NCBI GenBank assembly: GCA_964473555.1
Contig: CAYYPL010000001.1
Location: 1-64,000, forward strand
Direction: 5' to 3'
Length of the DNA stretch: 64,000 nucleotides
DNA from: UBA11400 sp964473555
Lineage (GTDB): Bacteria; Bacteroidota; Rhodothermia; Balneolales; HLUCCA01
Shown: positions 33,013 to 40,715 of the stretch, in pieces
How the letters are laid out: every line of letters starts with the position of its first letter
Numbering within the stretch: position 1 is the stretch's first letter
Notes under the pieces: model-generated
What the model was told of the DNA's origin: nothing
Database searches by the model: none
Seen by the model: the letters and a program-made list of their open reading frames with translations, nothing else
Program-made: the position numbers and the translations under genes

Positions 33013-34800
33013 ATGATCCTGATCGATTACCTCATCATTATCGGATACCTGCTTATTCTCATCGGAATCGGAATTTATCTGCAACATCGGGCTTCCCGAA
33101 GTACGGACTCCTTCTTTTTGGGCGACCGCGGTCTCCCCTGGTGGGCATTGGGTGCCTCAGGGATGGCATCCAACCTGGATGTGTCTGGAACCATGATCAT
33201 CGCCGCGTTGGTCTATGCGATGGGCGTTCAAGGATTCTTTGTTGAAATCCGTGGCGGGGTAGTCCTGATCCTCGCTTTCTTCATGATCTTCATGGGGAAA
33301 TGGAACCGCAGGGCAGAGGTAATGACCATCGCCGAATGGATGGAATTCCGGTTCGGAAAGAACAAGCAGGGCGAAGCTGCCCGAATGCTCGCTGCCGTTG
33401 CCCAGCTCATTTTCGCGATCTGGGCAATATCGTATTTCATCCAGGGAGCCGGAATATTTTTGAGTGAGTTACTGGACATTTCCCCGGATATGGCCGGTAT
33501 CCTCATGATTACCCTATGTGCGTTCTACGCAGCCCTAAGTGGACTGTATGGCGTAGTCTACACTGAGGTCTTTCAGGGGGTTCTGATACTCTTCGTGGTT
33601 ATCTATGTGGTGTCTCACGTCATGCTCAACATCACGCTTCCCGAAGAGTTTATGGTTTCGGTGCCGATGGGGGACGGAAACTTCACCCAGGTTAAACAAA
33701 ACCTCAGCGACTGGACCAACTTTCTGCCCCGTTGGGAAATGAATCTACCCGGCGAGTATTCCCAGTATAACCTTATCGGACTCGCAACCATGTTCTATCT
33801 GCTCCGCTCCACCATCGACGGAATGTGCGGTTCCGGTGGATACATGATGCAGCGTTTCATGGCGGCTAAAAACGAGCGCGAAGTTGGACTTCTGAGTGTG
33901 TTCTGGATCTTTCTGCTTTCTTTTCGCTGGCCTTTCATCATGTCGATTGCCATCCTTGGTGTAGCCATAGGTGCGAACGGAACGGTTATCGAAAATCCTG
34001 AAATCGTGTTGCCTACGGTGCTGATGGAGCTGTTTCCGGCAGGAATCAAGGGTCTGTTGGTGGCCGGACTCCTGGCCGCAGCCATGTCTACCTACGTCGC
34101 CATTGTAAATTCCGGAGCCGCTTATTGGGTCAACGACATTTATCAGCGTTTTTTGAAACCGGATGCTACCCGTAAACAGCTGATTTTGCACAGCAGAATG
34201 GCATCGGTAGCCATCGTCCTGTTTGGACTGGCATCTACCTATCTATTCACTTCACTGAACGATGTCTGGGGATTCCTTACGATGGGTTTTGGCGTAGGAC
34301 TCATCGTTCCGCAGTTCGTCAGGTGGTATTGGTGGCGCTTCAACGGTTATGGATACGCTGGTGGTACCATCGTAGGTATGGTTATCGCTATCGTGCTTCG
34401 ATTTTCAGGACTGTTTTCCTTCACTGAAATCGAAATGTTCTTTGTTACAGCCATAATCACTTTGGTTGCCTGTGTCGTGATAGCGTTGATGTTTCCTGCC
34501 ACAGACGCACTAACTCTGCGTGAATTTTACGGAAAAACCCGTCCATTCGGATTCTGGGGACCCGTTCGAAATGCGAGCACTGATCTGGATCTGGAAGAAA
34601 TTAACCGCGAGAATCGTCGTGATATTTTCTCGACCTTTATCGCTGTCCCCTGGATGCTATTTATGGGCATCACACCTATGCTTATGGTCACCAAACATTG
34701 GGACTATGTTGCTTATGCATCGGCTATTCTGGTGTCTTTATCCGTCATTTTATACTTCACCTGGTACCGTCACCTCAGCAAGGAGGGACATAATCTATGA
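33013..34800 (+). CDS. Sodium:solute symporter (SSS family)
   Basis: A 595-aa inner-membrane transporter with about 13-14 transmembrane segments. It begins 'LIDYLIIIGYLLILIGIGIY' and has SSS marks such as 'GDRGLPWWALGASGMASNLD', 'GLYGVVYTEVFQGVLILFVV' and 'GIKGLLVAGLLAAAMSTYVA'. The family couples uptake of sugars and other small solutes to Na+. As the eighth gene of the operon, 21 bp after the secreted GHL10 enzyme, it probably brings the released mono- or disaccharide into the cytoplasm, where the GH38/AGE arm can act. Substrate inferred from context only. Confidence 0.93.
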   Translation: MILIDYLIIIGYLLILIGIGIYLQHRASRSTDSFFLGDRGLPWWALGASGMASNLDVSGTMIIAALVYAMGVQGFFVEIRGGVVLILAFFMIFMGKWNRRAEVMTIAEWMEFRFGKNKQGEAARMLAAVAQLIFAIWAISYFIQGAGIFLSELLDISPDMAGILMITLCAFYAALSGLYGVVYTEVFQGVLILFVVIYVVSHVMLNITLPEEFMVSVPMGDGNFTQVKQNLSDWTNFLPRWEMNLPGEYSQYNLIGLATMFYLLRSTIDGMCGSGGYMMQRFMAAKNEREVGLLSVFWIFLLSFRWPFIMSIAILGVAIGANGTVIENPEIVLPTVLMELFPAGIKGLLVAGLLAAAMSTYVAIVNSGAAYWVNDIYQRFLKPDATRKQLILHSRMASVAIVLFGLASTYLFTSLNDVWGFLTMGFGVGLIVPQFVRWYWWRFNGYGYAGGTIVGMVIAIVLRFSGLFSFTEIEMFFVTAIITLVACVVIALMFPATDALTLREFYGKTRPFGFWGPVRNASTDLDLEEINRENRRDIFSTFIAVPWMLFMGITPMLMVTKHWDYVAYASAILVSLSVILYFTWYRHLSKEGHNL

Positions 34801-36842
34801 GATCCATCCACTTGAAATCACTTTATTTATCTGTAGTTCTATTATTCACCGGAATTCCAACCGTTTGTGCTCAGTTTATCTACAGCTATCACGATACCCC
34901 AACGATTCCATGGTCATTGCCAGGAACTCTGGACGGCAGTGCCGGAATTGGTCAGTTTCCGGGTAATGGGATCAATTTCATGACGCAATACGCGGTTCGG
35001 TTCAGTCCTGAAGCGGGCGAACTTGTTACCGGGGTTAATTTCTGGCTGGATCGTATTCTCGACGGCGTGGTCGATTCTACCGTAACCTATGCGCGTCCGG
35101 AAGCAGCCTTTCAGTGGCCAGTGCCCTTTAATCACGTTCCGCAGCGATTCTCGGCACATGCGATGCGATTTACCTCACCGCTTGACAATAATTTACAGGG
35201 GATTTCGGTCTTTGCCGGTTCCATGACGGCATCATCAGATGGATTCAACGATACGCTTAAAGTGTCGGTACTGCACCCCAAAGCCGCCGAAACCATTACG
35301 GTCAAATATGGAAACGAGCATCCGAACAATGCGGCCACCTGGAACTTTTACTTTCCGGTTGGGACTGCCAGAACGGCCTATGCCACCCGTTTTACGCTCC
35401 CGGATGACTCAGAACTTACCGAGGTCGAGTTCTTTGTGGGAGGGATCAACAACAATAATTTTCTTCCTCCCGGGGATGCGACTCCTAATGATTCATTGGT
35501 GGTGTCGGTCTGGACTGCCAGTCAATCCGGACTACCCGATCAAAAACTTGGCCAGACCACTATCGGATTGAATCTACTGAAACCGACAGAATGGAACACA
35601 GTCAGTTTATCGGCACTCGGGATTCAAAATGACACAGAACGCGAGCTCATTATTGCGTTTCAGTTGAAGGTTGTTGGTCTGGCAGATCACCTGGGTATCT
35701 CAGCCGGAGCATCATTTGCAACTCCCCTGAACCGGTCTCTCGTTCTGGAAAACGGTAACTGGGTTCCCATTGCTGCCTCCACTGCTTACAGTGGAGGTGC
35801 TGCCAGGGGCGCTGAACTCTGGACCAGAGCTAAGTATGTACCGGTGGGTCAGGGGGCACAACCGCTACCTGATGAGGATCATCCTGTGGCACAACCCATA
35901 CTCATTCCCATGAAACAGGTCACATCCAATCAATGGGTTGATATCGACTTTAGTCATTTGGGGATTTCATTCGAAAGGGGGGAAGAGTTCTGGGTTGCCT
36001 TTGAGCTCATCCCTGTGGGTGAACCCGACATCTTCTCGTTGATATCGGGTAATCCGGAGCCTTCGGTAACATCCAGATCTGCGGCAAAAATTGACAATGG
36101 CGATGGTAGTTTCGTGTGGAGCTACCTGACAGGCACTCAGTTCGAGAAAGAGTATCATTTCAGAATACAAGCTGATTTTAGGGTTCCTGGCGAAACGGAG
36201 GTCACCGATGAGGTTTTGGTACTCTTTTATGGTGATCAGAACGGGTTGCCCGGGGAATTCCTGGGTATTCAGACGGTCCCATTACAGGCATTACAGATAG
36301 GGGATTTGAATACCATAGACGTACAGGGACTCGGAATCAATACCTCTGAAACAGACATCCACGTTGCGATATCGGCAATTTTTGAAAACAATCAGTTTAC
36401 TTTGGCCAGCGATGACGGCAGATTGGATTTGGGTCAAAACCGAACCTCGGCCTATTTTCTGGTAGACCAGGAGTGGAAAACATTGGCAACCGTTCAGGAC
36501 ACTCCAGGGGAGGTGAACATGGCCATTGAACTCCTTACCACCACCAAAACCAATATCGATGATCCCGATGCCCTGCCACAGGAAACCAGACTCCATCCAA
36601 ATTATCCCAATCCGTTCAATCCGATTACACAGATTCCATTCAGACTGGCTGAATCGGGGATGGTCACGTTAGAGGTGTTTGACTTAACCGGAAAACGTAT
36701 TGCAATTCTGGCTGATGGACAATTTATTCAAGGAAATCATACGATTGCGTTTGATGCCACACAGCTGGCTTCTGGGGTGTACATCGCTAAATTATCGACC
36801 GACCAGATGGTACAGACCATCAAGCTTATGCTTATTAAATAA
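34797..36842 (+). CDS. T9SS-exported protein with repeated beta-sandwich modules, unknown function
   Basis: A 681-aa protein I cannot assign to a family. Signal peptide ends 'TVCAQ'. The middle contains at least two, perhaps three, related modules with a recurring pattern: 'NDSLVVSVWTASQSGLPDQK' ... 'NTVSLSALGIQ' (about 235-290) and 'DEVLVLFYGDQNGLPGEFLG' ... 'NTIDVQGLGIN' (about 470-520). The C-terminus is a T9SS sorting domain ('HPNYPNPFNPITQIPFRLAE' to 'IKLMLIK'). Its ATG overlaps the symporter stop (ATGA), so it is the last gene of the same operon. A surface glycan-binding or adhesive role is plausible but unproven. Confidence 0.75.
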   Translation: MRSIHLKSLYLSVVLLFTGIPTVCAQFIYSYHDTPTIPWSLPGTLDGSAGIGQFPGNGINFMTQYAVRFSPEAGELVTGVNFWLDRILDGVVDSTVTYARPEAAFQWPVPFNHVPQRFSAHAMRFTSPLDNNLQGISVFAGSMTASSDGFNDTLKVSVLHPKAAETITVKYGNEHPNNAATWNFYFPVGTARTAYATRFTLPDDSELTEVEFFVGGINNNNFLPPGDATPNDSLVVSVWTASQSGLPDQKLGQTTIGLNLLKPTEWNTVSLSALGIQNDTERELIIAFQLKVVGLADHLGISAGASFATPLNRSLVLENGNWVPIAASTAYSGGAARGAELWTRAKYVPVGQGAQPLPDEDHPVAQPILIPMKQVTSNQWVDIDFSHLGISFERGEEFWVAFELIPVGEPDIFSLISGNPEPSVTSRSAAKIDNGDGSFVWSYLTGTQFEKEYHFRIQADFRVPGETEVTDEVLVLFYGDQNGLPGEFLGIQTVPLQALQIGDLNTIDVQGLGINTSETDIHVAISAIFENNQFTLASDDGRLDLGQNRTSAYFLVDQEWKTLATVQDTPGEVNMAIELLTTTKTNIDDPDALPQETRLHPNYPNPFNPITQIPFRLAESGMVTLEVFDLTGKRIAILADGQFIQGNHTIAFDATQLASGVYIAKLSTDQMVQTIKLMLIK

Positions 36843-36876
36843 TGAGTAGTTACGAAAATTTTATTAGGTCATTAAA

Positions 36877-36897
36877 CAACAATTAATTAGATTGTTG
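36877..36897 (+). promoter_or_regulatory. Inverted repeat CAACAAT-N7-ATTGTTG
   Basis: Perfect seven-base arms in the 122-bp gap between the end of the nine-gene operon and the DUF4623-like gene. There is no T-run on either side, so it is more likely an operator or mRNA hairpin than a terminator. It does not match the TGTACAT-type repeats of the control region. Confidence 0.4.
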
Positions 36898-36964
36898 ATA
36901 TCTAGATGTAAAGGTCTAATTATCATCCAATCTGCAAACAAAAAACCCAAAAGCTAACGTCACT

Positions 36965-38281
36965 ATGAAAAATACGATACATAAATTAGCTGTAGGAGTC
37001 TGTGCCCTGTTGCTCAGTACCTCTGCGCTTCCAACTACTGCGTCCGCTCAGGATGTACTTGACTCTCCAATCTGGGGAATCGAAGCCACTGCTGGCACCT
37101 GGTTTGCCAGTGACAACAATACACGTGGTTTCGCATACAACCGCGCAACCAACCATTTGCTGGTCGTATCCCGTACCGGCGGACTCGGGATCTATGTTCT
37201 GAATGCATCCACCGGTGAGCACGTGAAAAATCTGGACATCACTGGAATTGCAGGTGGAACGTTCCCTGCTTCCCTGATTGATGTTTCCCCAATGGGTCAT
37301 ATTTTTGCCACTAACTTAACCTTGAACGCAACCACTGGTGCCTTCAAAATCTATATGTGGGAAAACGAAAATGCTGCTCCTGTGGTACTTTACGAAGGAT
37401 CAGTAAACGACACAGCTGCCCGTTTTGGTGACAGCTTCCGTGCTGATTTCACCGACGGTGGTTCTGTTCTGTATGCTGGTGGTTCTGGTAATCCGAACCT
37501 CGCCAAATTCACGGTAGATGTGGCAGCTAAGTCCGTTTCCAACGTAACGGTATTCAACTTTGGTGCTCCAAATAACGAAGTGCTTCGAGCCGTTCGCGGT
37601 ATTGCCCCAATTCCTGGTGCCAATGCCATCTGGGTAAATGAGTACGACTACAACCTGCGTAAAATGAACACCAACGATGGTACTTTGTTTGACGTAGTTG
37701 ACGCAGCTGTTTTCCCAACCAAAGAAGCTCTCTGGGTGGACTACGTTAATATGTTCGATGCTGAGCTTGCAACCGTATTTCCTGCTAACCTGACCGGTGC
37801 CGGACAGACTGCTTCCATCATCGATCTGGAGACTGGTGAAGAGGTTGCTTACACCGTAGGTGGACCAAATGGAAATGGTAACGGTGCTGGTGGAGCTATT
37901 TTTGATGGTAACGCTCAGCGTTTGTTCGTTCTTGCTACCAACAACCACATCGCAGCATACGATATCAGCGCTTACTTTGGTCAGCCAACTTCAACTGAAG
38001 GACCAGAAGAATTGCCACAAGTTTTCGCTCTTGAGCAAAACTACCCAAACCCATTCAACCCAAGTACTCAGATCAGCTTCTCGCTGCCAGTTGAGTCAGC
38101 AGTTGAGTTGAGTATCTACTCTGTAACTGGTCAGAAATTGGCTACGTTGGTCAACGAAACTCGTGCTGCCGGTCAGCACACCGTTTCTTTTGATGCTACG
38201 AACCTTTCTTCAGGCGTGTACCTGTACCGTTTGACTGCTGGTTCATTCTCTCAAACCAACAGAATGACCCTGATCAAGTAA
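36965..38281 (+). CDS. DUF4623-like secreted protein with T9SS sorting domain, apparently highly expressed
   Basis: A 438-aa exported protein. Signal peptide ends 'TTASAQ'; residues ~30-335 form a propeller-like domain ('NTRGFAYNRATNHLLVVSR', 'GGLGIYVLNASTGEHVKNLD', 'AIWVNEYDYNLRKMNTNDG') that resembles DUF4623 proteins of Bacteroidota. The last ~90 residues are a T9SS sorting domain ('LEQNYPNPFNPSTQISFSLP'). Codon choice is markedly skewed to GGT, GCT, AAC, CGT, TTC and ACC compared with neighbours, a mark of high expression. It has its own upstream gap and a strong terminator, so it forms an independent unit next to the glycan operon. Ligand unknown. Confidence 0.8.
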   Translation: MKNTIHKLAVGVCALLLSTSALPTTASAQDVLDSPIWGIEATAGTWFASDNNTRGFAYNRATNHLLVVSRTGGLGIYVLNASTGEHVKNLDITGIAGGTFPASLIDVSPMGHIFATNLTLNATTGAFKIYMWENENAAPVVLYEGSVNDTAARFGDSFRADFTDGGSVLYAGGSGNPNLAKFTVDVAAKSVSNVTVFNFGAPNNEVLRAVRGIAPIPGANAIWVNEYDYNLRKMNTNDGTLFDVVDAAVFPTKEALWVDYVNMFDAELATVFPANLTGAGQTASIIDLETGEEVAYTVGGPNGNGNGAGGAIFDGNAQRLFVLATNNHIAAYDISAYFGQPTSTEGPEELPQVFALEQNYPNPFNPSTQISFSLPVESAVELSIYSVTGQKLATLVNETRAAGQHTVSFDATNLSSGVYLYRLTAGSFSQTNRMTLIK

Positions 38282-38307
38282 GCTGATCAGGACATTGCTC
38301 CTAATTA

Positions 38308-38345
38308 AAAAGGGTTGGTTGCCATCGGCATCCAACCCTTTTTTT
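38308..38345 (+). terminator. Strong intrinsic terminator
   Basis: AAGGGTTGG (38310-38318) pairs with CCAACCCTT (38332-38340), with an inner TGCC/GGCA stem in the loop, followed by a T-run to 38345. It ends the DUF4623-like gene; the A-run before the stem could also support termination from the opposite strand. Confidence 0.9.
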
Positions 38346-38431
38346 GTTATAATTTGTTTTCACCCGGCTTCGCCTCATGATTTGCAAGCAAAGGCTGCGT
38401 GGCTTTGCCACTTGTGGTTGGTTTTCAATTC

Positions 38432-38486
38432 CGTTTTCTGTTTACTGTTTTCTGGTTTCAACTTCAACGTAGTTGAAGCTGAAACC
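38432..38486 (-). repeat. Heptamer repeat (TGTTTTC family) leading into a hairpin
   Basis: Plus-strand units CGTTTTC, TGTTTAC, TGTTTTC, TGGTTTC run from 38432 to 38459, the same core unit as at 5375 and 12436. They lead into an inverted repeat, GGTTTCA-a-CTTCAAC-gta-GTTGAAG-c-TGAAACC (38454-38486). The hairpin covers the stop codon of the oxidoreductase gene at 38464, so part of that protein's tail is repeat-derived. Confidence 0.8.
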
Positions 38487-40401
38487 TCTCAAACGGCTTA
38501 AGCAGATTATCAGCGAATAGGGCTAACTCCAATCGGGTCATGGGTCCGCTTGTCTCCGTATAGTTGATCATGTTTTTACTTCTCCAAGTCTGGAAATCGG
38601 GGAGCGTCTCCAGGGTATTTCCGCCCAGAATATGTTCCCAGGTCATCAGAAAGTGACCGATATCGTAAGAAGATGCTACCATAGTAGGTGCCTGTTTCAG
38701 AACATCAAACTCAGGTACATCCGATGCTTCCATAAGACTCGATAATCTATCCGCCATGGTAGCGAGGTCCTTGACCACAACGACACTATCGGGATAAAAC
38801 CAGGTTCGGTTAGCCCATGCGACCGGTTGTCCCACACCACGCATCAGTCCTGTGAGACCGAGTCGTTGAGTTTCCTCAAATCCCACCTGATCGTTTCGGA
38901 CATCCACAAAGGGAATCAACCAGACACGTGCATCAATCAGTACTTGCTGTAATTCACGAACGGGAATTTCACTGGGCTCTGCTCCTGACTGCACAGACAA
39001 CGCTGCTGCAGCTCCGGCCGCCTGGCCCAATAACATCACAACAGGTTGTAAACGGGTAGCACCATTTACAATATGTGTGGTGGAAATACTTTTTTCAGCT
39101 ACAATCATTCCGTTACGGTCTACAGGAATCATCGTACCATAGGGAACGTTATACGAAGGAATCTTTGGTAAATCCTCGGTTCTGGCATGAACCACATCAT
39201 CACCGGTCTTACGCTCGTGATGCAGATCCAACGGATAATCCCCCACAGCGATCCCGTATTCATACCGACCATTTGCATCAGCACCATACGGATCCAGAAG
39301 GTCCTGAGTGCGTAATGTGGTTACGCCCTCAACACGCCGGCTTTCACGGATGTAAGGTATGAACGGAAGATTATCAGATGTTGGGAAAATATCATCGGCG
39401 ATTCCAAGGTTTTTGAATCCACCTTCAGTCTGGATATGATAAATCCACTGAAACGTGAAATTCTTCGCTTTTTCAAGCTCCTCTGAACGTTTCTGCGGAC
39501 TCCAATCCAGTAAATTCAGATAATAGTCATTCCCATGTATAGGCCAGTTGATCATAAAATAGCCATTGGGAAGTTCACCGTAATTGAGCATATATAAATC
39601 ATTTCCACTATCCGGACCACAGCTCACCACATTCACTGTCGGGTCAGTGGTCAACTCCTTGCAGGTTCCGTCAAAAAGTGATCCATCGTATCCTACCGGA
39701 AGATCGATCGTCATATCAGCACCCGGCCCATAATCCTTCAGGATGGCAACATACGTCAGATCCTGAATGCGGTTGTTGCCAATCTCCGGAGCGTATTCAT
39801 CGCCATATTCTCCCCGTGCCTCAAACCCAAACCGATACCGTGCCCCGCTCATTGCCACTGCATCACCATACTCATCAGCTGCGACCGTAACCTTTGCTCG
39901 AACAATCACTCTCTCTCCGCTTTGGCTCACAAAAACCGCTCCGTTCACCCTGGTCCCCTCAACCAACATTGAGTCTACCCGGTATCCGTGACGCAAATCG
40001 ATGTTCTTTTCGGTCTCGATCATCGCCCGAAGAATCTGTTGTCCAATATGCGGTTCGAACAGTGTATTGCTCACCCACCCGGTCTCTACAGCCTCAGGCC
40101 CCCCATAATGAGCGTAAAGCCGAGATCGGAACTCGCCCCAGAGTCCGCCTGCCAGCATATGGTTTCCGTCAATTGCACTGACCCCTGCCGCCGTCAGCAT
40201 GCCTCCAATCCAGGGAGTTTCCTCCATAACCACCACCTGAACTCCCATACGGGCTGCCTGGATAGAGGCCATGGTTCCCGATGCACCGGCGCCTATGACC
40301 AACACATCGGTTTCGATTTCCATCATCGAGGGCGTGTGTGAACACCCCGAATATAGCAGTGCAGATACAGTGAGGAGTACAAGCACCATTCGTGGCTTCA
40401 T
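38464..40401 (-). CDS. FAD-dependent oxidoreductase lipoprotein
   Basis: A 645-aa protein of the FAD_oxidored type (Pfam PF12831-like). The ATG at 40401 gives a lipoprotein signal with lipobox 'LYSGC' (Cys20), then the dinucleotide loop 'DVLVIGAGASGTMASIQAAR'. Other marks are 'ETPWIGGMLTAAGVSAIDGN', 'VTVAADEYGDAVAMSGARY' and, near the FAD-binding end, 'GATRLQPVVMLLGQAAGAAA'. The C-terminal ~130 residues look like a helical accessory domain. Such proteins often lie in Bacteroidota polysaccharide loci, but their substrates are unknown. An ATG 12 codons upstream is less suitable because it dilutes the signal peptide. It is convergent with the DUF4623-like gene. Confidence 0.85.
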   Translation of the reverse strand: MKPRMVLVLLTVSALLYSGCSHTPSMMEIETDVLVIGAGASGTMASIQAARMGVQVVVMEETPWIGGMLTAAGVSAIDGNHMLAGGLWGEFRSRLYAHYGGPEAVETGWVSNTLFEPHIGQQILRAMIETEKNIDLRHGYRVDSMLVEGTRVNGAVFVSQSGERVIVRAKVTVAADEYGDAVAMSGARYRFGFEARGEYGDEYAPEIGNNRIQDLTYVAILKDYGPGADMTIDLPVGYDGSLFDGTCKELTTDPTVNVVSCGPDSGNDLYMLNYGELPNGYFMINWPIHGNDYYLNLLDWSPQKRSEELEKAKNFTFQWIYHIQTEGGFKNLGIADDIFPTSDNLPFIPYIRESRRVEGVTTLRTQDLLDPYGADANGRYEYGIAVGDYPLDLHHERKTGDDVVHARTEDLPKIPSYNVPYGTMIPVDRNGMIVAEKSISTTHIVNGATRLQPVVMLLGQAAGAAAALSVQSGAEPSEIPVRELQQVLIDARVWLIPFVDVRNDQVGFEETQRLGLTGLMRGVGQPVAWANRTWFYPDSVVVVKDLATMADRLSSLMEASDVPEFDVLKQAPTMVASSYDIGHFLMTWEHILGGNTLETLPDFQTWRSKNMINYTETSGPMTRLELALFADNLLKPFERFQLQLR

Positions 40402-40530
40402 AACCCCGAATGAAGCCGCGTTAGTAGATGATATCATAAGTACTTAAGTTGGATGAATGCGCTATGTTGAACTGCGTTCAAAATAGCACTATACACTCAA
40501 TTTTGGAAGTTAAATACTACGTTCTGTAAA

Positions 40531-40571
40531 GGGGAAAGAGAAAAGAGAGAAAAGCGACCAGAGAAAAGCGA
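40531..40571 (+). repeat. Purine-rich repeat with 14-nt period
   Basis: AGAGAAAAGCGA occurs at 40546-40557 and again at 40560-40571, exactly 14 nt (two heptads) apart, after a degenerate GGGGAAAGAGAAAAG lead. A CT-rich stretch downstream is roughly complementary. It appears to be a degenerate member of the heptamer arrays. Confidence 0.6.
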
Positions 40572-40621
40572 ATTCATCACTTTACCCCTCATCCCTTCTC
40601 TCTCATCTGAAATCGTTTAAC

Positions 40622-40655
40622 AATCACGGCAGCGGATTCCCCCGCTGCCGTGATT
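40622..40655 (+). promoter_or_regulatory. Perfect 14-bp hairpin upstream of mnmA
   Basis: AATCACGGCAGCGG (40622-40635) and its exact complement (40642-40655) enclose the 6-base loop ATTCCC. It lies 60 bp before the mnmA start and is followed by ATTG, not a T-run. It could be a terminator for incoming transcripts, a leader structure of mnmA or a protein-binding palindrome. Confidence 0.6.
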
Positions 40656-40715
40656 ATTGTACGATTTCTCCGTATCTTAGCGTTATTAGCACATACACGT
40701 TTAAGATTGGAATTT

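Larger units (their letters stand above)
40402..40715. other. Divergent spacer between oxidoreductase and mnmA
   Basis: A 314-bp region holding the purine-rich repeat at 40531-40571, a CT-rich partner around 40583-40608 and the perfect hairpin at 40622-40655. No ORF with a recognisable product. In-frame codons upstream of the chosen mnmA start run through the hairpin's right flank and are not thought to be translated. Confidence 0.5.
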
